A stretch of DNA of 64,000 nt, taken from Erythrobacter sp. GTDB taxonomy: Bacteria > Pseudomonadota > Alphaproteobacteria > Sphingomonadales > Sphingomonadaceae. The DNA is taken from the NCBI RefSeq assembly GCF_024305245.1, contig NZ_JAMWYX010000007.1:108356-172355 (forward strand). The letters run 5' to 3'. A program made the translations under genes and the position numbers. Shown piece by piece: positions 15,901-24,613 of the stretch (within the stretch, counting starts at the first letter, position 1; every line of letters begins with the position of its first letter). The notes below the pieces were generated by a model. It was not told the origin of the DNA and made no database searches. It saw only the letters and a program-made list of their open reading frames with translations.

Positions 15901-16797
15901 ATGGGGCGTGCGCCGCTCACGATACCACCGGAAATCCGCAGCCGTCTTAAGCGGCTGATGCTCGGGACCCGGCGCGATCTGGGCTCTGGCGGTTTCGGGA
16001 TGCATCCCAGCCGCAACAAGGGTGCTGGGCTCGAATTCGCGCAATACCGCGCCTACGAGCCGGGCGATGAGCCGCGCCGGATCGACTGGAAGCTGTTCGC
16101 CCGGTCGGACAAGTTCTTCGTGCGCGAGGCAGAGCAGGAAAGCCCGGTTGCAGTGTGGATCCTGATCGATGCCAGTGCCTCGATGGCGCAGGCCGACCGG
16201 AGTGCGCCGGACTGGTCCCGCCTCGATGCGGCAAAGCTGCTCGCGCGGTGCACCGCTGAACTTGCGCTTATGCAGGGCGACCGCTTCGGATGGGTCGCCT
16301 TGCAGGCAGGGGCGCTCGGCGTGGCGGACCCGCGCGGCGGGCGCGCCCAGATTGATCGCTTGCAGATCGACTTTGCCCGTTTGACGGCGGGGGGCACGTT
16401 CCCGGACGCAGGCACGCTCGCCCCGTTGTGGGAACGGATCGGCACGCACGATCTGGTGCTGTTCCTCAGCGACTGTTTCGATGAAGGCGGCATTGCGCTG
16501 ATCGAGCGGCTGGCCAAGGCGGGCCGCGAGGTGCTGGCGGTGCAAATGCTCACCATCGAGGAGCGCGATTTCCCCTTCGATGGCGGTTACCGCTTCCTCG
16601 ATCAGGAAAGCGGGGAGGCGTTGATCGGTGACGGGAAAGCCTTGCGCGACACATTCCTCACCCGCTTCGCTGCCGCCCGCGCGGCGCTGGACGAGCGGCT
16701 TGACCGTGCAGGGATTCGCCACACTGCTTATGTGCTCGACGAGCCGATCGACCGCCCCTTGCAGGTTTTCTTCGGTCGCGGAGGAGAGCCGCGGTGA
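15901..16797 (+). CDS. DUF58 protein with von Willebrand factor A-like domain
   Basis: The 298-residue protein shows the DUF58 signature YEPGDEPRRIDWKLFARSD (about 48-66) followed by a vWA-like region with a MIDAS-type DASAS (about 92-96). It begins 3 bases after the MoxR stop. MoxR-DUF58 pairs are the core of the MoxR system; the vWA protein is thought to be the adaptor that engages the substrate. No membrane segment is seen, so it is cytoplasmic or membrane-associated through partners. Confidence 0.9.
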   Translation: MGRAPLTIPPEIRSRLKRLMLGTRRDLGSGGFGMHPSRNKGAGLEFAQYRAYEPGDEPRRIDWKLFARSDKFFVREAEQESPVAVWILIDASASMAQADRSAPDWSRLDAAKLLARCTAELALMQGDRFGWVALQAGALGVADPRGGRAQIDRLQIDFARLTAGGTFPDAGTLAPLWERIGTHDLVLFLSDCFDEGGIALIERLAKAGREVLAVQMLTIEERDFPFDGGYRFLDQESGEALIGDGKALRDTFLTRFAAARAALDERLDRAGIRHTAYVLDEPIDRPLQVFFGRGGEPR

Positions 16798-17936
16798 CGC
16801 CGCTGCTGATGGTCCCGCTCGGTCTGGCCGCGCTTGCAGCGTTGGCCGTGCCGCTGCTGATCCACCTGCGGCGGCGGACCGAGGAAGTGCCGCTCGAATT
16901 CGCGGCGATGCGCTGGCTTGACGCGCGACCTCGACCGCGGCGCAAGCTGCAATTCGACGAGCTGCTGCTGCTGGCCTTGCGTTTGCTGCTGATCGCGCTG
17001 CTGGCGCTGTTGCTGGCGCGCCCTGCGGTGCTCGGCTGGGAGGACGAAAGTCCGCGCATCATCGCCGCTGCCGGGGTTGATCCGGCCGCGGCGCGCGAGG
17101 TCGCCGGTCCGGACACGGATGTGCGCTGGATTGCTCCGGGGTTTCCGGAACTCGACACAGCAGCTCCAACGGTCCGGGCGCAAACTTCCAGCCTGATCCG
17201 CCAATTCGATGCCGAGCTGCCGCCGGGCGCACCGCTGACGATCCTTGTCCCGCCGGTGCTGGACGGGGTCGATGCCGAGCGCCTGCGCCTCACCCGCAAG
17301 GTCACGTGGCGGATCGTCGAGAATGGCACGCCAACTGCGCCGTCCGCTGCGCCGACCGCACCGGTGTTGTCGGTGCGCCACCCGGAAGGACAGGACAGTG
17401 CGGTGCGATACTTTCGCGCCGCAGCGCAGGCTTGGAGCGACAAGCCCCGGTTCGATGCAGGCACCGGCACTGCGCTGCCGCCGCGCGCGTCCGTGCTGGT
17501 TTGGCTTCAGCCCGGCCCGGTCCCGCAGGCGGTCACTGACTGGATCAGCGAAGGCGGTACCGCTTTGCTGGGCAGCACCGCCGAGATTGCCATGCCTGCG
17601 GCCAGCCAAGCGCTGTGGTCCGACGCGATGGGCCGCACACTGGTCGAAGGCGGACCACTCGGCGCGGGGCGGATCATGCGGTTTACGCTGCCGCTGGTGC
17701 CAGCGCAGATGCCCAACGTTCTCGCCCCCGGTTTCGCCGCAACCCTGCGTGATCTCGTCGCGGAACCCGCATCGCCGCCCGCGCGGGTCAGCGCTGCGGC
17801 CTTTGCGCCGGCCACAGGGGCTGCGCCTTATGCGCTGCCGCCGCGCGAGCTTTTGGCTTGGCTGGGCGTACTGATAGCGCTGGCGTTCCTTGCGGAGCGG
17901 CTGCTTGCGACCCGGCGGCGGAGGTTCGCCGGGTGA
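16794..17936 (+). CDS. BatA-like membrane protein
   Basis: The 380-residue protein starts with GTG at 16794, overlapping the DUF58 stop. Its N-terminus is the BatA double-transmembrane module: a first helix over about residues 3-22, the conserved IHLRRRTEEVPLEFAAMRWL turn, and a second helix near 60-78 (LLLLALRLLLIALLALLLA, read in part). A long periplasmic part follows, and a last helix (LLAWLGVLIALAFLAERLL) lies near the C-terminus. BatA-type proteins anchor MoxR/vWA complexes to the inner membrane. Confidence 0.85.
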   Translation: MTPLLMVPLGLAALAALAVPLLIHLRRRTEEVPLEFAAMRWLDARPRPRRKLQFDELLLLALRLLLIALLALLLARPAVLGWEDESPRIIAAAGVDPAAAREVAGPDTDVRWIAPGFPELDTAAPTVRAQTSSLIRQFDAELPPGAPLTILVPPVLDGVDAERLRLTRKVTWRIVENGTPTAPSAAPTAPVLSVRHPEGQDSAVRYFRAAAQAWSDKPRFDAGTGTALPPRASVLVWLQPGPVPQAVTDWISEGGTALLGSTAEIAMPAASQALWSDAMGRTLVEGGPLGAGRIMRFTLPLVPAQMPNVLAPGFAATLRDLVAEPASPPARVSAAAFAPATGAAPYALPPRELLAWLGVLIALAFLAERLLATRRRRFAG

Positions 17937-20041
17937 GCAGCGAGTTTCGCTTCGACGAATGGCTGCGTCCAGCGCGCCGCCGCGCGCTGAGTGATGTCGT
18001 GCTGGTGTGGAGCCCGCTGGTGCTGGTGCTCGCGGTGCTGGGCTGGGCGCTTGGCGGCGTTGCGGCGGCGGCGGGCGTTTTTGTGATCGGCGCGCTGGCG
18101 CTGGGATGGGCGGCGAGGCAGCGTGCAACACGGCTCGATCGCGGCTGGCTGGTGCGCCGCCTGAATGCGCGTGAGGCGCAGCTTGAAGACAGCGCTGCGC
18201 TGGTCTTTGCCGATGCCGATCTCGGCCCGGTCGAGCAATTGCAGGCCGAACGGATTGCTGAGCGGATCGCCGCGATTGATCCGGTGACTATCGCAGACGG
18301 CTGGTCGCGGCGCGCCATCGCTGCCGCTTGGGCGATGGGCGTGGTGGCGCTGGCGGGGATCGTCTATTGGCAGGCGCAGGCATCCGCGCCGCCCCCGCTC
18401 GCACCAGCCGCGCCCAGCACCGCCACCGCCCCCGGCGAGCCGCGCCTGACCGGTCAGCGCGTGCGGATTGTGCCACCCGCCTATACGGGCCTGCCTGCGC
18501 GCTTTGCGACCAGCCTCGACATTCGTGCCCCGATGGGTTCGCGGATCGAATGGACGCTCGCCTTCGCGCCGCAGCCCGCATCCGCGGCGCTGCAACTGGT
18601 CGGCGGCCAGCGCCTGCCGCTCAAGCAGGGCGCGGACGGCTGGGGCGGATCGCTGCGGCTCGACGTGCCGTCGCTCTACCGTGTCACCGCCGAGGGGATG
18701 GGCGAAGCGCAGCCCGCCCACCGGCTGGAGCCGGTCGCCGACGAACCGCCGCAGGTGCGGGTGATAGAACCGGCCTCGGGCCTGGTTATGACGCAGCCGG
18801 GCCAGCGCAGCTGGCGCGTGGTGTTCGAGGCGAGCGATGATTACGCGGTGGACGCGCTCGCTCGCCTCACCGTCACCACCGCGATCGGCGAGGGCGAGAA
18901 CGTGCGCTTCAGCGAACGCAGCCAATCTGTCAGAGGCATCGGCGATCCCCGCCGCAGGCGCTTTGTCGTCGACCTGCCGCTGGCCTCCTATGGCCTTCAG
19001 CCCGGCAGCGATCTGGTCGCGCAGCTGACCGTCGCCGATACGCGCGCGCCCGGTCCGCAAGTGGTGCGCGGCCCCGGCGTAATCCTGCGCCTTCCCGCGC
19101 CCCGGCCCCCGCAGGCCGAAGGGTTGGACCTGATGGCCAAGCAGCAGATGCCCGCCTATTTCCGAAGCCAGCGTCAGGTGATCATCGACACCGAGGCGCT
19201 GATCAAACAGCGCAGCAATCTGAGCGCGGACGAATTCATGGTGCGATCCGACACAATCGGAGTCGATCAGCGCCTGCTGCGCCTCAGATACGGGCAGTTC
19301 GTGGGCATGGAAGCGGAAGAAGCGCCCCGGCCGCCGATGCCGACCGCCGACAAGGATGCGCCTGCCGAGCCGGACCATTATGACGGCGACGGCCACGATC
19401 ACGGTGCTGCACCGGAATCGCCGGTGTTCGGCGATCTCGGCAACATCACTGCCGAATTCGGCCACGTCCATGACGAGAGCGAGGCGGCGACCTTGCTCGA
19501 TCCCGATACGCGCGCTTTGCTCAAGTCCGCGCTCGACGCGATGTGGGAGGCCGAGCTCAACCTGCGTTCGGGGCGGCCCGAAGCGGCGCTGCCGTTCGAG
19601 AACACGGCGCTCGATTACATCAAGCAAGTGCAGCAGGCGACCCGCATCTATCTGCCGCGCATCGGCTCGCAGCAGCCGCCGATCGATATGGCGCGGCGGT
19701 TGGCCGGCAAACGCGAAGGGATCGTCGGCGGCGGTGCGCAGTTGACCCCGTTTGCCATCGAGGACGCGGTGCCGGCTACGGCATGGCGGGCGTTGGCACA
19801 GCCGGGCGCGATCGATCTTGACGGGCTGGATCAGTGGGTGCGGGGCAACAGCGCCCGGATCGGCGATCCGCTCGGCGTGCTTGGCGCAATCGATGCGGTG
19901 CGCGGCGAACCGGCGTCGAGCAGGCTGCGGGCGAAGCTTCGCGCGCAGCTTTGGACCGTGCTGACCCGTCCACCTGCGCAAGTCCGGCGACGCGGTGATG
20001 GCGGGACGCTGGGCCAGCGCTACATGCAGGGCCTGCGCTAA
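17933..20041 (+). CDS. DUF4175-like membrane protein
   Basis: The 702-residue protein starts with GTG at 17933, coupled to the previous stop. Two N-terminal membrane helices (about 23-60) and a third near 130-147 precede a long extracytoplasmic part that contains a beta-rich region (about 160-370) and a helical C-terminal half. An acidic, His-rich stretch DHYDGDGHDHG lies near residue 482 and could bind metal. The layout resembles DUF4175 proteins of alphaproteobacteria, which accompany MoxR clusters. The family call is from architecture and context rather than from a firm motif. Confidence 0.65.
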   Translation: MSSEFRFDEWLRPARRRALSDVVLVWSPLVLVLAVLGWALGGVAAAAGVFVIGALALGWAARQRATRLDRGWLVRRLNAREAQLEDSAALVFADADLGPVEQLQAERIAERIAAIDPVTIADGWSRRAIAAAWAMGVVALAGIVYWQAQASAPPPLAPAAPSTATAPGEPRLTGQRVRIVPPAYTGLPARFATSLDIRAPMGSRIEWTLAFAPQPASAALQLVGGQRLPLKQGADGWGGSLRLDVPSLYRVTAEGMGEAQPAHRLEPVADEPPQVRVIEPASGLVMTQPGQRSWRVVFEASDDYAVDALARLTVTTAIGEGENVRFSERSQSVRGIGDPRRRRFVVDLPLASYGLQPGSDLVAQLTVADTRAPGPQVVRGPGVILRLPAPRPPQAEGLDLMAKQQMPAYFRSQRQVIIDTEALIKQRSNLSADEFMVRSDTIGVDQRLLRLRYGQFVGMEAEEAPRPPMPTADKDAPAEPDHYDGDGHDHGAAPESPVFGDLGNITAEFGHVHDESEAATLLDPDTRALLKSALDAMWEAELNLRSGRPEAALPFENTALDYIKQVQQATRIYLPRIGSQQPPIDMARRLAGKREGIVGGGAQLTPFAIEDAVPATAWRALAQPGAIDLDGLDQWVRGNSARIGDPLGVLGAIDAVRGEPASSRLRAKLRAQLWTVLTRPPAQVRRRGDGGTLGQRYMQGLR

Positions 20042-21844
20042 ATGATCGGGGCCGAGACCTTGGCAGGGCTGCTGATCGCGGCAGGTTCGCTGGCTGCGGC
20101 GGTGCGGCTGCTGATGAAGCTGCGGGGCTGGCAGGCGTGGCTGCTCGCGGCGCTGTCGGTGGTGAGCGGTGTGCTGCTGTATCTCATCCTGTTCCCGCCG
20201 TTTCTGCCGATTGGCGGCGAGACGTTGCTGGTGGCGACCGCCGAAACACCGCGCGACCTCCGCGCTAGGCCGGGCGAGCGGCTGATCACACTCCCCGAAG
20301 CACCGACGCTAGCAGGGGCCGAGCGCGTACCCGATCTTGCCACCGCATTGCGCCGCCATGCGCAGGTCCAGCGCATCCGCATCCTCGGGCGCGGGTTGAC
20401 CGCGCGTGATCGTGATGGCGGCGCGGGCTTGCCGGTCGACTTCTCCGCGATGGCGCTCCCGCGCGGCCTTATCCGGCTTGATCCCCCTGCAGACACGCCT
20501 GCCGGATCGGTCTTTGCACTGGCGGGCGAAGCGTCGGGACTGGAAGGCGGCATCGCGGAACTGCTCGATCCGGCCGGACGGCAGGTGGACAGCCGGGCAA
20601 TCGGCAATGAAGGGCGTTTTACCTTGGGCAGCACAGCGCGCGCTCCGGGCCTTGCGCGCTTTACCTTGCGGCTGCGCGGCAGTGACAAGACGATCGTTTC
20701 GGACACGCCGGTGCCGCTGCACACAATTCCCGAACGGCCCCTTCGTGCGATCCTGATCGGCGCGCCTTCGCCCGAAGCGAAATATCTGCGCCGTTGGGCC
20801 GAGGATGCGGGAATTGCGCTGCAAAGCAGGCTTGAGGCAGGCGGCGGCGTCGACCTTGGCGGCGATGGGGTCAGGCTCGATCCGGCAAGCTTGCGCAACG
20901 CCGATGTCGTCATCATCGATGATCGGTCGCTGGCGGGCATCGGCAGCGCCGGGCGCGCTACCTTGGCGCAGGCGGTGGCAGGCGGGCTGGGCGTGGTCGT
21001 GCGGATGACGTCCCCCGCAACCGCCAGCATGCGTGACAATTGGCGCGCACTAGGCCTCTCTGTGAACGGCGGCAGCGATGTCGCACCGGTCGCGCTTCCT
21101 CCGCTCGCGGCTGATGCAGATGCGCTTGCTGTTAGACGCGGACCCGGCTCCGACGACGTTCCGGACAACATCAACACCATCGACGATCCGGCACCCGATC
21201 TCGGGCGTTGGGTGCTGCGTACCGAACCGGACTTCGTACCGATCGTGACCGACGCTGATGGCGGAACGGTATCGGGCTGGCAGAAACGCGGGCAGGGGCG
21301 TGTGGCCGTATGGACTGTCGCCAACAGTTTCGCACTGGTTCTGAACGGTCAGGCCGATCGCTATCAGCAATGGTGGAGCGACACGATCAGCGCCGTGGCG
21401 CGCCCGGACAGCCTTTTCCGGCCCGAAGTGCCTGCGCTCGCAACAGCGGGCGAGCGGTTGGCGATCTGCGGGATTGCCGCTGGCGCGCGTATCATCCCGC
21501 CCGACACGACCGAGATCGCGCTTGCCATCGATCCCGATGCGGGCGCGCGCGGCTGCGCTGCCTACTGGCCTGCTGAGCCGGGTGTTCACACAGTAGTCCA
21601 GCCGGGCCGGGACGGGCGGCAGACCTTTGCCTTCCTCGTCATGTCCGAAGGTGCGTTCAAGACAATCGCGGAAAGGCAAATCGGTGAGGCAACCGCGGTC
21701 TGGGCCGCGGAGCAAAGCGCTGCCATCACCCGCGATACGCCGGAGCGTCGTGGCCCGGCATGGCCCTATTTCCTCGCGTGGCTCATTTTAAGCGGCGCGC
21801 TGTGGTTCGGCGAACGCCGCTTTCGCGCAGGCTACGCGCGCTGA
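20042..21844 (+). CDS. Membrane protein of MoxR operon, unknown function
   Basis: The 600-residue protein begins at the base after the preceding stop. It has two N-terminal helices (about 5-22 and 29-50, with LFPPFLPIGGETLLVAT following), a large extracytoplasmic region with a Rossmann-like stretch around RAILIGAPSPEAKYLRRWAEDAGI and DVVIIDDRSL (about 235-300, recalling the class I amidotransferase-like fold common in these clusters), and one C-terminal helix (PYFLAWLILSGALWFGE). No catalytic residues are evident. It closes the eight-gene unit. Confidence 0.7.
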   Translation: MIGAETLAGLLIAAGSLAAAVRLLMKLRGWQAWLLAALSVVSGVLLYLILFPPFLPIGGETLLVATAETPRDLRARPGERLITLPEAPTLAGAERVPDLATALRRHAQVQRIRILGRGLTARDRDGGAGLPVDFSAMALPRGLIRLDPPADTPAGSVFALAGEASGLEGGIAELLDPAGRQVDSRAIGNEGRFTLGSTARAPGLARFTLRLRGSDKTIVSDTPVPLHTIPERPLRAILIGAPSPEAKYLRRWAEDAGIALQSRLEAGGGVDLGGDGVRLDPASLRNADVVIIDDRSLAGIGSAGRATLAQAVAGGLGVVVRMTSPATASMRDNWRALGLSVNGGSDVAPVALPPLAADADALAVRRGPGSDDVPDNINTIDDPAPDLGRWVLRTEPDFVPIVTDADGGTVSGWQKRGQGRVAVWTVANSFALVLNGQADRYQQWWSDTISAVARPDSLFRPEVPALATAGERLAICGIAAGARIIPPDTTEIALAIDPDAGARGCAAYWPAEPGVHTVVQPGRDGRQTFAFLVMSEGAFKTIAERQIGEATAVWAAEQSAAITRDTPERRGPAWPYFLAWLILSGALWFGERRFRAGYAR

Positions 21845-21890
21845 AAACCGGCTGGAGGCATCAGCCCGCAAAGACAGTGAAAAAGCATAA

Positions 21891-21909
21891 CTAACGAAAT
21901 CCTAACCAT
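21891..21909 (+). promoter_or_regulatory. CtrA-like box before first DUF11 gene
   Basis: CTAA-N7-CTAACC (21891-21907) followed by AT resembles the alphaproteobacterial CtrA full site TTAA-N7-TTAACC with one T-to-C change in each half. It lies 23 bases before the ATG at 21931. A second such box lies before the last gene of this cluster. The match is imperfect and binding is inference. Confidence 0.4.
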
Positions 21910-21930
21910 CTGCCCGTATTTCCTCGGGGC

Positions 21931-22923
21931 ATGATTACAGATACTCGCCTCAACACCTCGTTATCCATTCTTCTCGGGTCTGCGCTGCTCGGTGGAGTCG
22001 TCGCGCCTGCGCCTGCCTTTGCTGAAGGGGTAACGGCCGGCACGCTGATCGAGAATATCGCCGTCGCCAGCTATGATGAAGGTGGCACGCCGCGCACGGT
22101 CAATTCCAACACGGTTACCGTGCGCGTGGACGAATTGCTCGACGTGACGCTGACCTCGCTCGACCCCGGCCCGATCGCCGGACGCCCGGGCAACGCGGTT
22201 CTTGCCTTCGAACTGACCAATCAGGGCAACGGCCCCGAAGCATTCCGTCTGGTCGCCGACACCGCGGTTGCGGGCAATGACTTCGACGTCGCGGTTCAGG
22301 CCATTGCCATCGATAGCAACGCCAACGGCACCTATGAGGAAGGGGTCGACGAGATTCTCGCCAGCCCGCACACCACCGCCGTTCTTGCGCCCGACACCAT
22401 GCTGACGGTGTTCGTGCTGGTTATCGTGCCCGACGCTGCGGGCGATACGCAGACCAGCACGGTCGTGCTTTCTGCCGCAGCGGTGACAGGTACTGGTAGC
22501 CCCGGCACCGCCTTTGACGGCGCAGGAGCCGACGGCGGCGACGCGATCGTCGGCACCACTGGCGCGCTTGCGACAGCGCGCGGATCGCTGATCAATTCCG
22601 TCGTCAGCGTCGCGCTGGTCAAGTCGGTGACTTTGCGCGATCCCTTCGGCGGCACGAGCGCCGTTCCCGGCACCATCGCAACCTTCACGATCGAGGCGCA
22701 GGTCACCGGCACCGGCACGATCGAGGGTCTCGTCGTTACCGATGCCATTCCAGCAGGCACCACTTACGCACCCGGCACGCTCGCGCTCGATGCCGCCGCG
22801 CTGAGCGACGCTACCGATGGCGACGCGGGTGCTGTGTCGGATGCGGCCGGAATTGCAGTCAATCTCGGCAATGTCGACGCCGAGGCTCGCCGCACCATCA
22901 CCTTCGACGTCGTGATCGACTGA
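21931..22923 (+). CDS. Secreted DUF11-like protein
   Basis: The 330-residue protein has a signal peptide (about 1-31, ending APAFA) and no other membrane helix. Its mature part is beta-rich with NQGNGPEAFRLVAD and a C-terminal half containing VALVKSVTLRDPFGGTSAVPGT and VVTDAIPAGTTYAPGTLALDG-like text, which is the DUF11 (conserved repeat, immunoglobulin-like) pattern. It is the first of five consecutive secreted proteins. Its role is unknown; a surface or periplasmic structural subunit is inferred. Confidence 0.7.
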   Translation: MITDTRLNTSLSILLGSALLGGVVAPAPAFAEGVTAGTLIENIAVASYDEGGTPRTVNSNTVTVRVDELLDVTLTSLDPGPIAGRPGNAVLAFELTNQGNGPEAFRLVADTAVAGNDFDVAVQAIAIDSNANGTYEEGVDEILASPHTTAVLAPDTMLTVFVLVIVPDAAGDTQTSTVVLSAAAVTGTGSPGTAFDGAGADGGDAIVGTTGALATARGSLINSVVSVALVKSVTLRDPFGGTSAVPGTIATFTIEAQVTGTGTIEGLVVTDAIPAGTTYAPGTLALDAAALSDATDGDAGAVSDAAGIAVNLGNVDAEARRTITFDVVID

Positions 22924-22957
22924 ACAATTGAATAATCGGAAAGACAGGGGTTTTACT

Positions 22958-23449
22958 ATGAATTCGTTGCGAAAGCTGATGCTCGCCATGGCTGCTGCCA
23001 CCGCGCTCGCCGCGCCCGCAATGCCGCTCGCGGCGCAGACTACAACCAGCCCGGTATCGCTTTCCGGAGACGTGAAGGCTGTCAAAGTGGTCAACGATGC
23101 CGACGGCAAGGAACGCACCGAACTGGTCGAGCCGGGCACGATCATTCCCGGCGACCGCCTGATATTCGGCACCGATTACGCCAACACCGGCGCAGAGGCC
23201 GTAACCAATTTTACCGTCACCAACCCGTTGCCCGCCGCAGTCCGGCTGTCGCCTGACGCCGATCCGGCGCTTGATGTGTCGGTTGACGGGGGCAAGACCT
23301 GGGGTGTGCTCGGCGCACTGACCGTCACCGGGCCTGACGGTGCCGGGCGCCGCGCCACCCATGCCGACGTAACCCACGTCCGCTGGGTGCTCGAAAGCAT
23401 CGGTTCCGGCGCTTCGGGGAGGCTCACCTATCCAGCTATCATCCGCTGA
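22958..23449 (+). CDS. Small secreted DUF11-like protein
   Basis: The 163-residue protein starts at ATG 22958 (MNSLRKLML), with a signal peptide of about 27 residues ending LAAQ. The rest resembles a single DUF11 domain: VEPGTIIPGDRLIFGTDYAN, then ATNFTVTNPLPAAVRL-like strands and a C-terminal LTYPAIIR. It lies 34 bases after the previous gene. It has no anchor and no catalytic motif. Confidence 0.7.
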   Translation: MNSLRKLMLAMAAATALAAPAMPLAAQTTTSPVSLSGDVKAVKVVNDADGKERTELVEPGTIIPGDRLIFGTDYANTGAEAVTNFTVTNPLPAAVRLSPDADPALDVSVDGGKTWGVLGALTVTGPDGAGRRATHADVTHVRWVLESIGSGASGRLTYPAIIR

Positions 23450-23451
23450 CC

Positions 23452-23468
23452 GGCGGTAGATAACCGCC
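23452..23468 (+). other. Intergenic hairpin in DUF11 cluster
   Basis: GGCGGT-AGATA-ACCGCC is a perfect 6-bp stem with a 5-base loop just after the stop at 23449. No T-run follows, so it may be an mRNA-stabilising or processing structure between two genes that need different amounts of product. Confidence 0.3.
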
Positions 23469-23519
23469 ACCTCCTGCGGGCGGATGCATTCACGCGGGGC
23501 AACACACAGGACCAGACCA

Positions 23520-24593
23520 ATGAGAACCACCAAGCAGTTGCTGGGTGCGGTGAGCGCGCTTGCGCTCGTCGCAATGTCCAGCGCGCCTGCGTTGGCCGCA
23601 GGGACCAGCGCAGGCGATACCATAACCAACAATGTCTCCGTCAGCTTCGATGTCGGGGGCGTGGCGCAGAATGCTGCGACGGCGAGCGACATCTTCACGG
23701 TTGACGCTCGCATCAACGTGACCGTTGCCTCGAACGACACCGGCAATGTCACTGCGACGCCGGGCGGCACTCAGAACGTGCTGTCGTTTGACGTCACCAA
23801 CCTGTCGAACGAGACCGTCGATTTCGATCTGACGGCATCATATCAGGGTGGCACCGGAACTGACGCCAATATTGATGAAGAGAATGCACTATTCTTCCTC
23901 GATGGCGGCGACGGCATCTACAACTTCGGTCAGGCTGGATCTGACGATGTTCAGGTCACTTTCCTCGACGAAATGGCCGAAGATGAAACCCGCACGGTGT
24001 TCGTCGTTTCGACGGTCACCTCAAGTGCAGTTGACGGCGAAACCTTCCAGATCGCCCTGACCGCGGATGCGCATCAAGCGGGCGCTACTGGCCTCGGCGC
24101 CGAGATCGAGGCGACGAGTGGGGGCAATAATGTCAACGCAATCGACTTCGTGCTCGCTGACGGTACCGGCGTAGGCGGTGCCGAAGTCGGCAATAACGAA
24201 GGCGACTTCGCGGCTATCGGCACGCTCGAAGTAGCGGGCGCGGTGGTGACGGTCGCCAAGTCGAGCCGTCTGATCAGCGATCCGGTCAACGGAACGACAA
24301 ACCCGAAGGCAATTCCGGGCGCAACGGTTGAATACTGCATCACCGTAGCGAATGCTGCGGGCGCTGCGACTGCGACTGATGTCGACGTAACCGACGATCT
24401 GCCGTTCGATGTCTCCTATGAGGCGAGCTTCGGCATTTTCGTCAATGGCGACGAACTCTGCACCAATGGTGCGGCGGGCGGATCCTTCAGCGAAGGGACC
24501 GGACCTTCGGGCGAAGACCAGGTGCTGGGCGATCTCCTCGACGTCGAAGCTGGTCAGACCCGCTCGCTCTACTTCCGTGTCGTGATCGACTGA
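23520..24593 (+). CDS. Secreted DUF11-like protein with shared domain motif
   Basis: The 357-residue protein begins at ATG 23520 (MRTTKQLL), with a signal peptide ending APALAA near residue 27. The mature N-terminal half (GTSAGDTITNNVSVSFDVGG) parallels the first gene of the cluster (GTLIENIAVASYDEGG). The C-terminal half contains SDPVNGTTNPKAIPGA (about 256-271), then the DUF11 pattern VEYCITVANAAGAATATDV. The same 16 residues occur in the last gene of the cluster. It is probably a surface or periplasmic structural protein. Confidence 0.75.
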   Translation: MRTTKQLLGAVSALALVAMSSAPALAAGTSAGDTITNNVSVSFDVGGVAQNAATASDIFTVDARINVTVASNDTGNVTATPGGTQNVLSFDVTNLSNETVDFDLTASYQGGTGTDANIDEENALFFLDGGDGIYNFGQAGSDDVQVTFLDEMAEDETRTVFVVSTVTSSAVDGETFQIALTADAHQAGATGLGAEIEATSGGNNVNAIDFVLADGTGVGGAEVGNNEGDFAAIGTLEVAGAVVTVAKSSRLISDPVNGTTNPKAIPGATVEYCITVANAAGAATATDVDVTDDLPFDVSYEASFGIFVNGDELCTNGAAGGSFSEGTGPSGEDQVLGDLLDVEAGQTRSLYFRVVID

Positions 24594-24613
24594 TCCTGAT
24601 CCGGACGTAGATC

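Noticed and set aside
17828..19981. A 717-codon minus-strand open frame opposite the DUF4175-like gene
   Set aside because: The product is rich in Arg, His, Gln and Ala without any recognisable motif, while the plus-strand frame is coupled to its neighbours and has membrane helices.
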